This document shows positions 34,601-46,600 of a stretch of 64,000 bases of DNA, one piece after another. The notes under the pieces are model-generated. The model searched no databases and had not been told where the DNA came from. It was given only the letters and a program-made list of their open reading frames with translations. Location of the stretch: positions 1,674,001 to 1,738,000 of the forward strand of contig JACGCM010002114.1 of assembly GCA_014058105.1 (NCBI GenBank). Reading direction: 5' to 3'. The DNA comes from Kingdonia uniflora (Eukaryota > Streptophyta > Magnoliopsida > Ranunculales > Circaeasteraceae). Within the stretch, counting starts at the first letter, position 1, and every line of letters begins with the position of its first letter. The position numbers and the translations under genes are program-made.

Positions 34601-37600
34601 TACTTCGAGGAAATCTGTAAATGTATCGAAGAAGAAGAGTATGGATGACTCCGACCCGGAGTACGTGGTTCAATCTGAAGTAGAGATCGCGGCAAATTTG
34701 GATTCAGTTGCTGTAGGCTCAGCATTGCTGGGAAATCGTTTGGATGATTGCATGGTCAATTTGGATAGCTTAATGAGTTTCTTTGGCGAGGGGGCAATCG
34801 AGTTTGAAGAAGGTGAGGAATTTATCTTGTTTACCGAGGTTAATGAATTTAATTCCCAATATGAATACCTCTTGTATGAAATTGTTGCAGATTAAGGAAA
34901 TCATTGCTGAGGCGAGGCCGTGCATTATGGGTGTTGGGGATATCGCGAATCAGTTGAAGGGGTACCAGATCCTCGAGAAGGACTTGACGGAGGAAAAAAA
35001 GATATTGATAAAAGAGAAAGAAAAACTGAATTCGACGCTTAACAGGTATAAGGTTGATGCTGAGAAGTCGAAGAAAGCTGTAATGGCTGTGGTCACGAAG
35101 GAAAAAGATGAAGAGATCGCGAAGTTGAAGGAAAAAGATGAAGAGATCGCGAAGTTGAAGGAAGCTTCTGAAGTAGCTAGAAAGGCAGCAATCGAAGCGG
35201 CGAACGAGGAGCGCAATAATGCTCTCGAAAATCTTCAGCAAGATTATTTGGTAAAGTTTATGAACTTGAGGAAACAGTTAGATGGAGACTACGAGGATGA
35301 GAATCGTAGGAAAAAATATTGCAGGAATATCGTTAAGGAGAATTTGCTGCCGTTTGTGGATTCAGAGGATGAATCATCGGGGGTTTTTCCTAATGCTGAG
35401 GAGTGTGATGTGGTTGAGGAACCAGTGTTAATTGTTCCTCCTGGTGTCGAAGCTGACGTGTTGTTTGAGCTGGCGAACAATGCAGAAGTCGAAGGAAATG
35501 GTGATGATTTACCCATCGAATAAGCTTTTCTGTATTGAAGTAAGTGTTGTAACAAATGGCCACTGGGGCTAAGACAATTAATGTTTTTGGTTTGAAAAAG
35601 TTTATAAAAATGGCCAATGGGGACGATACATTTTGGTTAACAGTAGAGTTTTTATCGAAGTTAGTAGTTTTTTTTCATAAAAAATGCTAGTATATGATAG
35701 TGAATCAAGTTAGTAGTATTGTAAATGTAACTGTTGATGTAAATAGGAACGAGGACCAGGTGTAACTCCTCGAAGGGATACCTGGATTTTTAAAAAAACA
35801 ATCTTAAAGATATGGTTTGTAGAAATGTAGTAACTGTATAGCCCGGACCCCACTGTTTAAAGTGTGGTCAATGCTAGATGAATACCAGGTGTTGCTCCTC
35901 GAAGGGATACCTGGATTTGAAAAAACCAATCTGAAAGATATGGTTTGTAAAAATGTAGTAACTGTATAGCCCGGACCCCACTGTTTAAAGTGTGGTCAAT
36001 GCTAGATGAATACCAGGTGTTGCTCCTCGAAGGGATACCTGGATTTGAAAAAACCAATCTGAAAGATATGGTTTGTAGAAATGTAGTAACTGTATAGCCC
36101 GGACCCCACTGTTTAAAGTGTGGTCAATACTAGATGAATACCAGGTGTTGCTCCTCGAAGTGATACCTGGATTTGAAAAAACCAATCTGAAAGATATGGT
36201 TTGTAGAAATGTAGTAACTGTATAGATGCGTACTTAAAAAGTATGCATTGACATTGCGTGATAGTAAAGAAGGAGAACACGATTTTTGTATGATGTAAAG
36301 AAGAACCTTTATTAATAGTAGTCGAAGAGGTACAATACTTATCGATAGAATAATTTGAGAGGCTGTATTCCAGGGATATTCGAGCTGAATTTCATCTTCT
36401 GTCATCAGCCAGTAAGTTCCACACTCCGTTTTATCGCTGATGATGTAGGGCCCTTCCCAATTTTCGGATAATTTTTCTGAATTTTTGGGTCGAGTACTAT
36501 CTTGTATTCGACGAAGGACAAGATCGCCTATTTCGAATTGTCGCTTGCGAACTTTTTTGTTGTACGTCTTTCTGAGTTTATCGCGGTATCGCCCCAAGTT
36601 TGGAATTGCTTGATCTCGGGTTTCCTCAATCCAATTAAGGTTGCAAGGCAATCCTAGCTCGTTTTCTTCATCTATAACCTTCTTCCGACTACGTGGGAAG
36701 TCCAAGTCAGAGGGTATGACAACTTCAATACCAAAGGCCATCATAAAGGGAGTACAACCAGTGGAAGTTCGTGGAGTAGTTCTGTAAGCCCAGAGGACAC
36801 TGAGTAATTCTTCGACCCATCTTCCTTTTTTCTCGTCCAATCGTTTGCGTAACCCGGATTTGATGCTTTTATTGATGGCTTCTACTTGACCGTTTCCTTG
36901 AGGGTAGTATGGTGTCGATGTAAAGAGCTGTATTTTGTACTTCTGGAGGAATAGAAGAACCTTTTTGCTGATGAACTGTTTGCCGTTATCTGATCTTATC
37001 ATTTGTGGACAACCGAACCGAGTAATGATGTTTTCCCAGAGGAACTTGATAACTGCATTTTCGTCGGTGTGGCAAAGGGGAACTGCTTCGACCCATTTCG
37101 TAAAATAGTCCGTAGCGACGAGGATGAACTTTCGATTTTCTGATGCTGGGTGAAAAGGACCAATTATGTCGATGCCCCATCTTTTGAACGGCCAGAGAAC
37201 ATTGCTGATATGTAAATCGAGTGCAGGACTTTTGATGTCTTGTGCATGTATTTAGCATTTGTAGCATTTGCGGACGAAATCTTCACAATCTTGTCGCATC
37301 TTCGGCCAGTATAGTCCTTGAGTAAATGCTCGCTGTGATAAAGAACGACCTGATATGTGTGCTCCGCATATCCCTTCGTGTAATTCTTTGATCTTGATGT
37401 AGGCTTCCTGCTGAGAAATACATTCGATGAGAGGTCTGCCTCCTGTTATTCTGTATAGTAAATTATCTTGAACTGTGAACCGTGTGCATCTGGCCAGTAG
37501 TGATCGAGCTTCATCTTTATTACTTGGGAGAATGTTGGAAATGAGGTATTCGAGAAACGGTTTTCTCCAGTCATTTTTGTCTTCGACGCCAGTAGCTGTG

Positions 37601-40600
37601 ATTTGCATAATAGTCGTAACGTCGAGGCTTGAGTGTTCGAGAACCTGAATGTCGAGCTGTCTACTCTCACTGTCTTCGAGCATGGCGGCGACGTATGCTA
37701 AAGCGTCTGCGTGTCTATTTTCTTCCCGAGGGAGATAGGAAATTGATGAGGATTGGAAAATGAGCATTTTTTCTTCGACTAGAGCTGCATAATCCACCAT
37801 TTTTCCCGAGGTTTTGAAGGTTTTATTGCAATGATTAGCGACAAGCAGTGAGTCGACATAGACCGCTATGTCTGTCGCCCCAAGTGTGATTGCGAGGTCT
37901 AATCCATGAAGGATAGCTTCGTATTCTGCTTCGTTGTTGGTGGCATAAAACTTGAGTTTAATTGCTTTCTCGATTCGATGATTAGATGGTGTAACGAGGA
38001 CTATTCCAATCACAGATCCTCGTGGTCCTGCCGATCCATCTGTGAAGAGTCTCCATCCTGTGCTTCTCGACCAGGCATCTGGTTTTGCAATTGCGTCATC
38101 TGTAAGTGCTTCTTCGAGTTCTTCCCATTCGGGGTCTTCGACAGGAAAGTCAGCGACTGCCTGTCCTTTACAAGAAATCTGGGGTTCGAAGGATATGTCG
38201 AACTCTCCGAGGAAAACTGACCATTGCTGAACTCGTCAAGATTTTTCCTTTTTTGAAAGGACAAGTTTCAGAGGGTACTTTGTGATTACCTTGATAGGGT
38301 GAGCCTGAAAGTAAGGTCGTAGTTTCTGCGAACTGTAAACCAATGCGAGTAACTGTTTTTCTGTTGATGTATAATTACGTTCAGCTTGCACGAGAGTTTT
38401 ACTGATGAAGTAAATTGGTTTCTCGATGCCATTATCATCTCGAATGAGAACGAAACTGATAGATTCTTCCGTGGTGGAGAGATACATAGTAAGTGTTTCG
38501 CCATCGACCGGTGTGCTCATGATCGGAGGTCGTCCTAAGTATCGTTTCAGATCTTGAAAGGCTAGCTCACAGTCTGAGGTCCAGGTGATTTCATTTGTTT
38601 TCTTTTTAGAATGTGAGGTGGAATTACCACGAAGAAGGAGATACAGAAGCTTACATCGATCAGAAGATTTTAAAATGAATCTGTGCAGGGCGACAATTTT
38701 ACCGGCGAACTTTTGAACATCTTTCTTTGTTCTAGGTGACGGCATTGCCATGAGAGCTTTGATCTGTGCGGGATCTATCTCGATACCTCTTTTGTTGACC
38801 AAATGTCCCAGAAATTTGCCGGCAGCGATTCCAAATTGGCATTTTTCGGGGTTGAGTTTCATATGGTAATTTCGAAGAATGTCGAAGATAGTTTGGAGAT
38901 TATCGAAATGATCTTCGCGTTTTAGGCTTTTGCATATTATGTCGTCGATGTAGACTTCCATAATTTTTCCCAGATGATCTTTGAACATTCGAGTAACAAG
39001 TCTCTGGTAGGTTGCCCATGCGTTCTTCAAACCAAATGGCATGACTGTGTAACAATACAAGCCTCGTTCGGTGATGAAAGTGGTTGTTTCTTGGTCTTCT
39101 GTCGCGAGAGGAACTTGGTTGTAACTTGAGGCTGCGTCCATCATAAAAAGAAGTTCGTGGCCAGTCGAGGAGTTGCGGTATCAATGGGAGAGGAAAATTA
39201 TCCTTTGGTGTGAACTTGTTTGGTTTTGTAAAATCGACACAGACTCTGATTTTTCCATTCTTCTTCGGCACGGCCACAATATTAGAAACCCATTTTGGAT
39301 ATTTGGCTTCCCGAATGAAACCAACACGCAGTAGTTTGTCAATCTCTTCATTGACGGCTTCACGAAGTCGTGGAGCAAGATTTTGGCATTTTTGTACGAT
39401 TGCTTTAGTATCAGGCAAGAGGTTGAGCTTGTGGCATGCAACAGTCGGGTCAATTTCCGGCATTTCTTGAAAAGACCATGCAAATATATCGACGTTCTTT
39501 TTGAGGAGCCATATCATTGTTTCTTTTTCTTCGACTGATAATTTGGAACCGATAAATGTATGTCGACCTGGGCCATCGAGCTCGATGGAGTCAACAGTTT
39601 CAGTAATCATGTTGCGCGAAGATTGCCGGTAACTCTGACTGTAACTGCTATGCTTTGAGTAGTTTTTGAGCGTGAGAGTTGACCGTGGTGTTCTCGCATA
39701 TTCGTGCGACTGATTGGCTACCTTTGATTTCGTAGATACCATGGTCAGTTGGGAATCGAAGAGAAAGATGATAAGTTGATGGAACTGCTTTTATTGAGTG
39801 CAGCCAACTTCGGCCTAGAATACCAAGATATTTGGAATCAGCATCGATGACCAAGAATTTGACAAATGTCGTTTCCGATCCTGCTTGTACGGGTAGGGTG
39901 ATTTCGCCAGTGGCAGATTCTTTCGAACCATTAAAGCCCGAGATAGTTGTTGTTGAAACTTTCACGGAGTCTGTCAAACCTAGTAACTGTATTGCTCTTC
40001 GGAAAAGGACGTCAGTGGCGCTTCCAGTGTCGACAAGCATCGTGTGAAGATAATCTTGCCCTACCTTTAGCATTATGACAAGTGGATCGTCGTGGGGATA
40101 TGTAACGTGGCTAGTGTCACAATTTTCGAAGGAGATAGAGTATGGACGTTTTGATTTGCTGGAACTGGGAAGGAGTTTTGCTGATTTGTCTTCAGAGGTC
40201 ATTTTGCAACAGGACGTTATTCGGTCGTCTTGTTTTCGCTTTTCCTTTTTTCTATCTCGATCATGTAGAGATGTCGAGCTTGTCCTTGTTCGTCAGCTAG
40301 GCCAGGGTTATTCCTAGCAGCTTCTTCGTTGAGAAATTTTTGGAGATCAACCACATAATTTCGGAGTCGCCCTGCTGACACAATGCGGTTGAAGATGCGA
40401 ATGAGCAAATAACATTTGTCAGTTTCATAGTTGTGCACATTATGGTGCAGGCAGAATGGTTGCCCTGGTCTGTCGGGGATCGTTTGAGCTTCTCGATAGA
40501 AGTCATCACCCTTGATCACTGTGAAGATAGCCGAAAGAGTTGTTGTCAGAGGAGGTAGAGTTGGAAGTGGTATGTCTATCTTTTCTTCTTGCCTTCTATT

Positions 40601-43600
40601 GCTATCGTTGTTCCTCCCACGTGGTTTCTCTCCTGTCGTTGCTGTTCTCTTTGGTTGGAATGGTGTTGAATCAGAGGACTGGATTACGACAGAGCTTTTC
40701 ATCTTATCTTTCTTCGACCTTTCGAGTTTGATATAGCTGTTAACTACATCTATCATCTCTGGTACTGTTCGCGGTTTATGAAGGGTCAGTTCTTCTCGAA
40801 CTTTAAAGTCGAAGTGTAACGCTGAAGTGAACGCAGGAACGACGATTTTTGGATCAGAATTGCCAATTTTCCGTGCCTCTTGCAAGAATCGCTTGTAGAA
40901 GCTGGCTAGGGACTCCCTCACTCCTTGTTCGAAGAAGAAAAGTGAATCCACTGTAATTTCCCGCTCCTTGGCATGAACGTAGTTTGACTCGAAGAGGCGC
41001 TGTAACTGAGAGAATGTGGTGATAGAACCCTCAGGTAAAGTGTGAAACCACCTGAGGGGTTCTTCTTTCAGACTCATGTTAAAAAGCCTACAGAGCATGT
41101 GATCCAGCTTCGAGTATAATCCTACCGAAGCTTTGAAATGTCGGACGTGTGTCAGAGGGTCGGTGAGACCTGCATACTGGATGAACTTCGGCATATGGAA
41201 ATTATCTGGAATGGCCATGGCTTCGAGATATATAGATATAGGATTTGTTTCGATTCTATCCAACGCAGATATTCGACCAGGTACTTCTGAATTAATCGCC
41301 TGAATCTGGGTATTGAAGTCATCTAGAGTGATGGATCGCGGTGGCTGAGCTGGTGTGACTTGTACATGAGGATCAAAATTGCCGTGCCCCTCAGGTCTTA
41401 ACCTCTCCCTTAGAGTTCTCCTCGCCGGTGGTAGCGGAGAGCGCTGGCGAGTTCGACGACTTCCTATTGTAGATGAGGAGGACGTAAGTCCAAAATGTCG
41501 GGAACCTCCTTCGGGATTTCTTGATCTGGACCGCGAGACTCGCGTATGATCTTCCCATGGTAGTTCTTCTCCGTGGCTAGCTCTCGAACGGTGGTTGCTG
41601 TGAGCCCGGGGTGGTGACACGTTTGCTCTGCGCAAGTTTTCCATTTCCTTCTGATGCGTCCTGCTTTGTTGATCCAAAGCTTTCTGCCTTGCATCCCTTT
41701 CGATTTGGAGAGCCTGAGCATGAACTTTTTGGTCTTTTATTCTTTGAATCCGGTCACGCTCCATCTGTTTCTGTAACTCGACCACAACACCGTGTAAGTC
41801 GACGCTCTCTTGTGCTGTATTGACTTCCTGGTTCCTCAGAGTGGAGGTGCTTCGTAGATTCATGTTGGCCATCAGTTTTTTTTTTGAAAACTCAGTTTGG
41901 TAAAGAGGTGTGGATTCCCACTGACGGCGCCAATTGTAATGGCGGATTTTCTGGGAAAAGGATATTTGCCAATACTTTTAGGGAAGGAGAAATAATTAGT
42001 AGCTATAACACTGAATTTTACGTGGAAAGCTCAGACTAACCTGAGTAAAACCACGACCTCGTTGAGGGTTTTGGGAGAAAATTCAATATTATGCTAACTA
42101 TTACAATTTCTGGACTGTGAGTAAAGAAAAGACTGAGTGTTGAGTGTTCGATCTTGTTTTCAAAGAGTCCTGCTTGTATTTATAGTGGATACAGGCAGTT
42201 ACAATGCGATCTTATTTCCGGATTTTATGTTCAGTTGGAGATCTTCGCGGACTTTCCGCAACAGCCGGCTGAATGAGCGTAACGGTTGTTGACCAGATAT
42301 CTTCGAGATCTTTAAGGTCGAGAACCATGAAGTTGTATGAAGGTCAATCTCTGAATTGCTACAGTAGTTCAAGAACTATGAAGTTGCAGTGGCCTTTGAT
42401 AAGTCTTGATCGAGAAGAATGTTTGCTACCATTGTTTCATCTGAAGCGCTTTTTGATACCTTCGACCAGGCTTGTGTTCGAGATCAGTGTTCGAAGTTTG
42501 TATACCGTCTGCGATGGATCTTCGACTAAGATCTTCAGGCTTGTAGTTGTCGATGTTGGGAAATATGTTATTACACTCTTTATGAAGGTTACAAGTTTCT
42601 TAGTTACAATATAAGACTAAATTGCCATTAAAACGTCCTAATAATAAAAGTAGTCGCGATAGTTGTTCGAATGGACCAAAAGTTTCGAAGGACTGCCTTG
42701 ATTTTTTAGAACGCTTCTTTTGTTCTTTAACTCGTTCGGACGGCTTCAAGGCTCGTTCGAACGAACTTGGCAATTTTGCCTAGAAAATGAGACAGCTAGA
42801 ATCCTTCTTCTGATCTTTGACTCGTTCAAACGGCTCTAAGGCTCGTTCGAACAAACTGGGCAATTTTGCCTAGAATAATCACCATAACTTTTGGCTTGAC
42901 TTTCCTTCTTCTCATTCGAACGGCTCCAATGCTCGTTCGAACGACTTGACATCTTTTGGAGGGGTTTAGTGTTTAGATCCTCCTGGATCAGTTATACATT
43001 GAGAAGGGGAGGCGCGCGGGCGTGGCGTCCAAACTCCTTTTGAGGAAGTTATGACCTTTTCATATCATTCAGCGTATTGGAGAGAATGCGTATGAGCTTG
43101 ATATTCCGGGAGCTCAATCGAAGGTAGTTAATGTCAAGCTCCTAACTCAATTATATGGCGATATTCCTCCACATCTAGTGACAGTGACACCTATATCAGG
43201 TGCACATTTGAGTGATGCGATTGACGAGATACTGGATCGGCGAGTAGATGATGTCAGTAACGTTGAGTTCTTGATCAGATGGGTCGATCGTAGATAGGCC
43301 GATCGTACAGAGGAGGATTCATGGATTTCAGAGGAGTCATTTCCACGGATAGATCCGGGTTTTTATGAAGACTATATACGGCTATAGAATTTGTGATAAT
43401 TTTTTTTTAGGAGGGGAGAGTTGATAGGTCGTGGCTCTCGTGGGTCGTACACCCACGAGTGCACGTAGCCTTTTTTAGCTATATATGTTAGGAGCTTGTC
43501 TAAGAGAGAGTTAGTTCTTTTTGTTCGAGTTTTTGAGTGAACTCTAAAAACCTTAGTTTTCTCAATTAATTGGATTTCGATGCTTCCGCGAACGTAATTC

Positions 43601-46600
43601 GTAACAAAAGAAAAAGGAAAATTAAAGCAAAAGGGAATTGGAATCTTTAAATTTTTTCTTGTCATAGACAGGGAATTTAGTGACACACATGGTTGAAATC
43701 TCTATTTCCTTTTATTTATAAAATCTTTTCATTATGCTAGATTGACATATAAAATTGTAAACATCAATCAACTCAATAACACCACCTTCAAAATTAGCAT
43801 TTGATATTTGTTTGGCTTATTATGTTCTTCTTCCTCTTCTTTTTCCATTAACAGAAACCTGATACATAAATCATATTCTGGTAGTGTACTCAAAGCTTAT
43901 TCCAGAGATAAAGTCTTGGTATATTCTACAAACCCTTTCGGTTCTCAGGGTTAAGTTTTCTTTAAGCCTTTATTGGGCTCATCCTGTTTTACTCATCTCT
44001 ATTTTTTAGAATTTTCAGATTTGACAAAAATATTTAGGATTTCAATTGCAATTTAAAAAGGTTTCTTATGTGAGACATCCAGCAAACCAAAGAATGATGC
44101 GAGCTAAATGATAATTGTGAAAAAAGGACATAACATTCAACTACCTGTCAAATAATCTAAGGATTAAGTCATAGCACGCCTCCATTATCTAATGGTCATG
44201 TTAAGTATACGTGTAATATACTGATATATAATCATAGAAGTTACTAATATATAAAAGGAAAACAAGATAACTGACACCTAGCATTCAACTAATTCCATAA
44301 ATTTAACTACTGGAGAAAGTCACAGTGCGCTCACCTGGTTCCTTTTTGAGGAAAAACAACGCAATCCACCAGATGATATAGGGAGGGGACATTCACAGCC
44401 TGTAGAACACGCACATCGCCAGGGTGGAGGCAAGGATTTTTGGCAACAACTACCTTTCCCTCCACAATGAAAGTACTCTTCCGCGCTTCATGTCCATCAT
44501 AAAGAAACTCTTTACCACCCTTGCGTGAAACTTGCACAAAGACCTGCCCATATTCTAAGGTTTTAGTTTCATCTAAACACCCCATCATGGACCTTCCATT
44601 TGGAACAGGTATCCGTGATTTATTCCGCAGCTCAAGTAACTTTGTTGTTCGGAATGCTTGCAACATCATTGCAAGGAATGGTTCAGCATCAGGTCTGTAT
44701 CCACACGAGAGCATTTCCTTCAAAACATTTGCGTTTTCTCCAGGGGACATAAGCTCGAGTGCTTCTTGTGCCCTGAGAGGATCAGTTAAAATTTTGTCAA
44801 GTTGATCTACAACTTCTTTTTGCTTCTTTTCAAAAATATGATCTTCAACTCCCAGCGTAGACAGAAGTGTTATCAACTGACGGTTTAAGTAACAAGGTTG
44901 ATTCTTGCTCATTGACAGAACATCCAATTTAGCATTCTCTGATGTATACTTGAACATGCTCTTTCTTAAAGATAACTTCATCCTTGATGTTGGATCTATA
45001 GCAACAACACCTTTATAACCACCATATCTAATTTGGAAGGCTGATGGAATGGAACCTTTAATCCCACATTTCTTTGCCACCTTACGTGCAAAATCTAGAG
45101 AAATTTTCCCAATTCCATCGGAGAAAATATACTTTGTTCCGTCACTTTCAATCTCTACATCACGAATAACTTCAATTTCCTCCCTATTAACAGTTAAAGT
45201 TTCTTTTGAGGAGCTAAATGATTGACCAAGTCTGGATGCATGTTTTGCGACGTTTCTTATCTCACAAAAATCACCCATCCACTGCCTAATAGTTGCTGAT
45301 GACAGCCCATTTTGTGAAGCAAACATCCAAGCAGAATTATCTCTTAGCTGACTTGATGAAAATGCTAAGAACTCAAATTTCTTATCCCCAATAACTATGC
45401 CGCTTCCAAGAACTAAAAGTATCCTTCTGTATATTGCAGTAAGTTTTTTCTCCTCGTTTGCAGAGGATCTACGCGGAGATAAATCAGTAGAACGCACTTT
45501 CTCCCCACCCTCATCAACAAAAGAAATACGAATAAAGTTATCAATAACTTTATGATAATTGCGTAACACTCTATTCGAAACAATAACCTCCGGGTCAATG
45601 AAGTATACTTTAGAGGGGGTTATCTGCACCCTACGTATGTATACCAAATTATCCTTTTTAGAAATAGCAGGTGGTCTTAAAAATTGCTTCGATTTGCGGT
45701 ATTTGGCATATTCTTCATTAAGCCATTTAACAGGTTCGTAGCAGCAGTCTTTTAGATGATACAATTTTTCCAAGGCACGCTCTATATATGCAACAGGTTC
45801 AGAATTAGGATGAACCAACCGGTAAAAATCAGCACCCAGTGTAGGCGCTGCTAGACATCCCGTCTGAACCAAGGTATTAACCTTAAAAAGGATATTGTAC
45901 GGCAACTCGATTCCTTGGGGAGGCCCAACGATAGGAACTAGAAGCATATTTCGAGAAAAAGTGGAGCCAGTCTCCAGAGAAATTTGGCCTTCAACTTCTT
46001 TGAAATAATGGAATTTTTGACAAATATTTGGAAGCTTGCTGCTATATGGAAGCTCCAGACATAAAACTGTTGACTGCCCGATACAAAATGACGGAGTAAA
46101 ATCGGTCGTCCTTACCCACAGGTCATTTTCTGCATCTCTAAGATAGTTCAAGCTTAATTCTTCTTCATTATACCCTGAAAAGGCCCTCGATTTCTCATAA
46201 ATCCGAGGAGAAGCAAGCACCTATAACATTTAGAGATTATGTCACCAAATTAAGATGATTATATTTCCAAAGGAGATTTCTCATAAAGCTGGGGAGAAAT
46301 AGGCATAATTTAACAAATCTCATTTGTACAAAGTGTTAAGGGTGAACTTGATTGATGGTCGTTCGAATGGACTGGAAAGTCGTTCGAACGAAATGCTTGT
46401 TTTCTAGGTTGGAAACTTGGTTCTGTCAAAGTCGTTCGAACGAGATGAAAGTCGTTCGAACGAAAACCGCGTTGGCTGGTTTAGTAAGTTTGTTTTGGGA
46501 CGTTGAGTTTGCCTAGAGATCTGTTATGTTTGTAATAAGTCTCCTAAGCATATAAGGGAGACTTAGGTTATTTGTTAACTACCTTTGGTTGTAATCCCTG

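Larger units (their letters stand above)
30291..42575 (-). mobile_element. 12.3-kb Tat/Ogre-like Ty3/gypsy element with an antisense gene
   Basis: Two 641-bp LTRs (30291-30931, 41935-42575) bound the element, with CCCTT / CTCTT as a slightly decayed target duplication. On the minus strand follow a tRNA-Asp primer site, gag, protease, RT-RNase H, a second RNase H, integrase, a 5-kb 3' region and a purine tract (AATGGGGCGAT). The LTRs differ at about twenty sites, nearly all transitions, as expected for methylated DNA. Pol has a few stops and a frameshift, so it is probably inactive. The dual RNase H, tRNA-Asp primer and large 3' region with an antisense gene fit the Tat group. It is nested in family B, which is nested in the chromovirus. 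Confidence 0.93.
30105..42990 (-). mobile_element. Solo LTR of family B, split by the 12.3-kb gypsy element
   Basis: The two parts, 30105-30290 and 42576-42990, add up to about 0.6 kb and are flanked by GTTAT (30100-30104, 42991-42995), the target duplication in the chromovirus. Read on the minus strand it starts TGATCCAGGAGGATCTA. Copies occur at 54396-54773 and 63449-63958; the last has a polypurine tract beside it, which identifies the family as an LTR retrotransposon. Its 42650-42950 part contains several CGTTCGAACG-like palindromes. Confidence 0.82.
26892..43606 (+). mobile_element. Degenerate Ty3/gypsy chromovirus in RDR1-B intron 2, host of nested insertions
   Basis: The ends share TGATAG-TCGTGGCT and TCGTACACCCACGAGT, and AAAAG flanks the element (26887-26891, about 43606-43610). 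Only about 45 bp of 5' LTR remain before pol-type sequence, so a deletion removed the rest of the LTR, the primer site and gag. Protease, RT, integrase and chromodomain remnants follow in order on the plus strand, split by a solo LTR (28725-29285) and by the 30105-42990 insertion. Many stops and frameshifts show it is old and dead. The RDR1-A intron lacks it. Confidence 0.85.

Noticed and set aside
36986..37267. 93-aa minus-strand frame
   Set aside because: Out-of-phase shadow of the integrase core, which reads clearly in the neighbouring frame.
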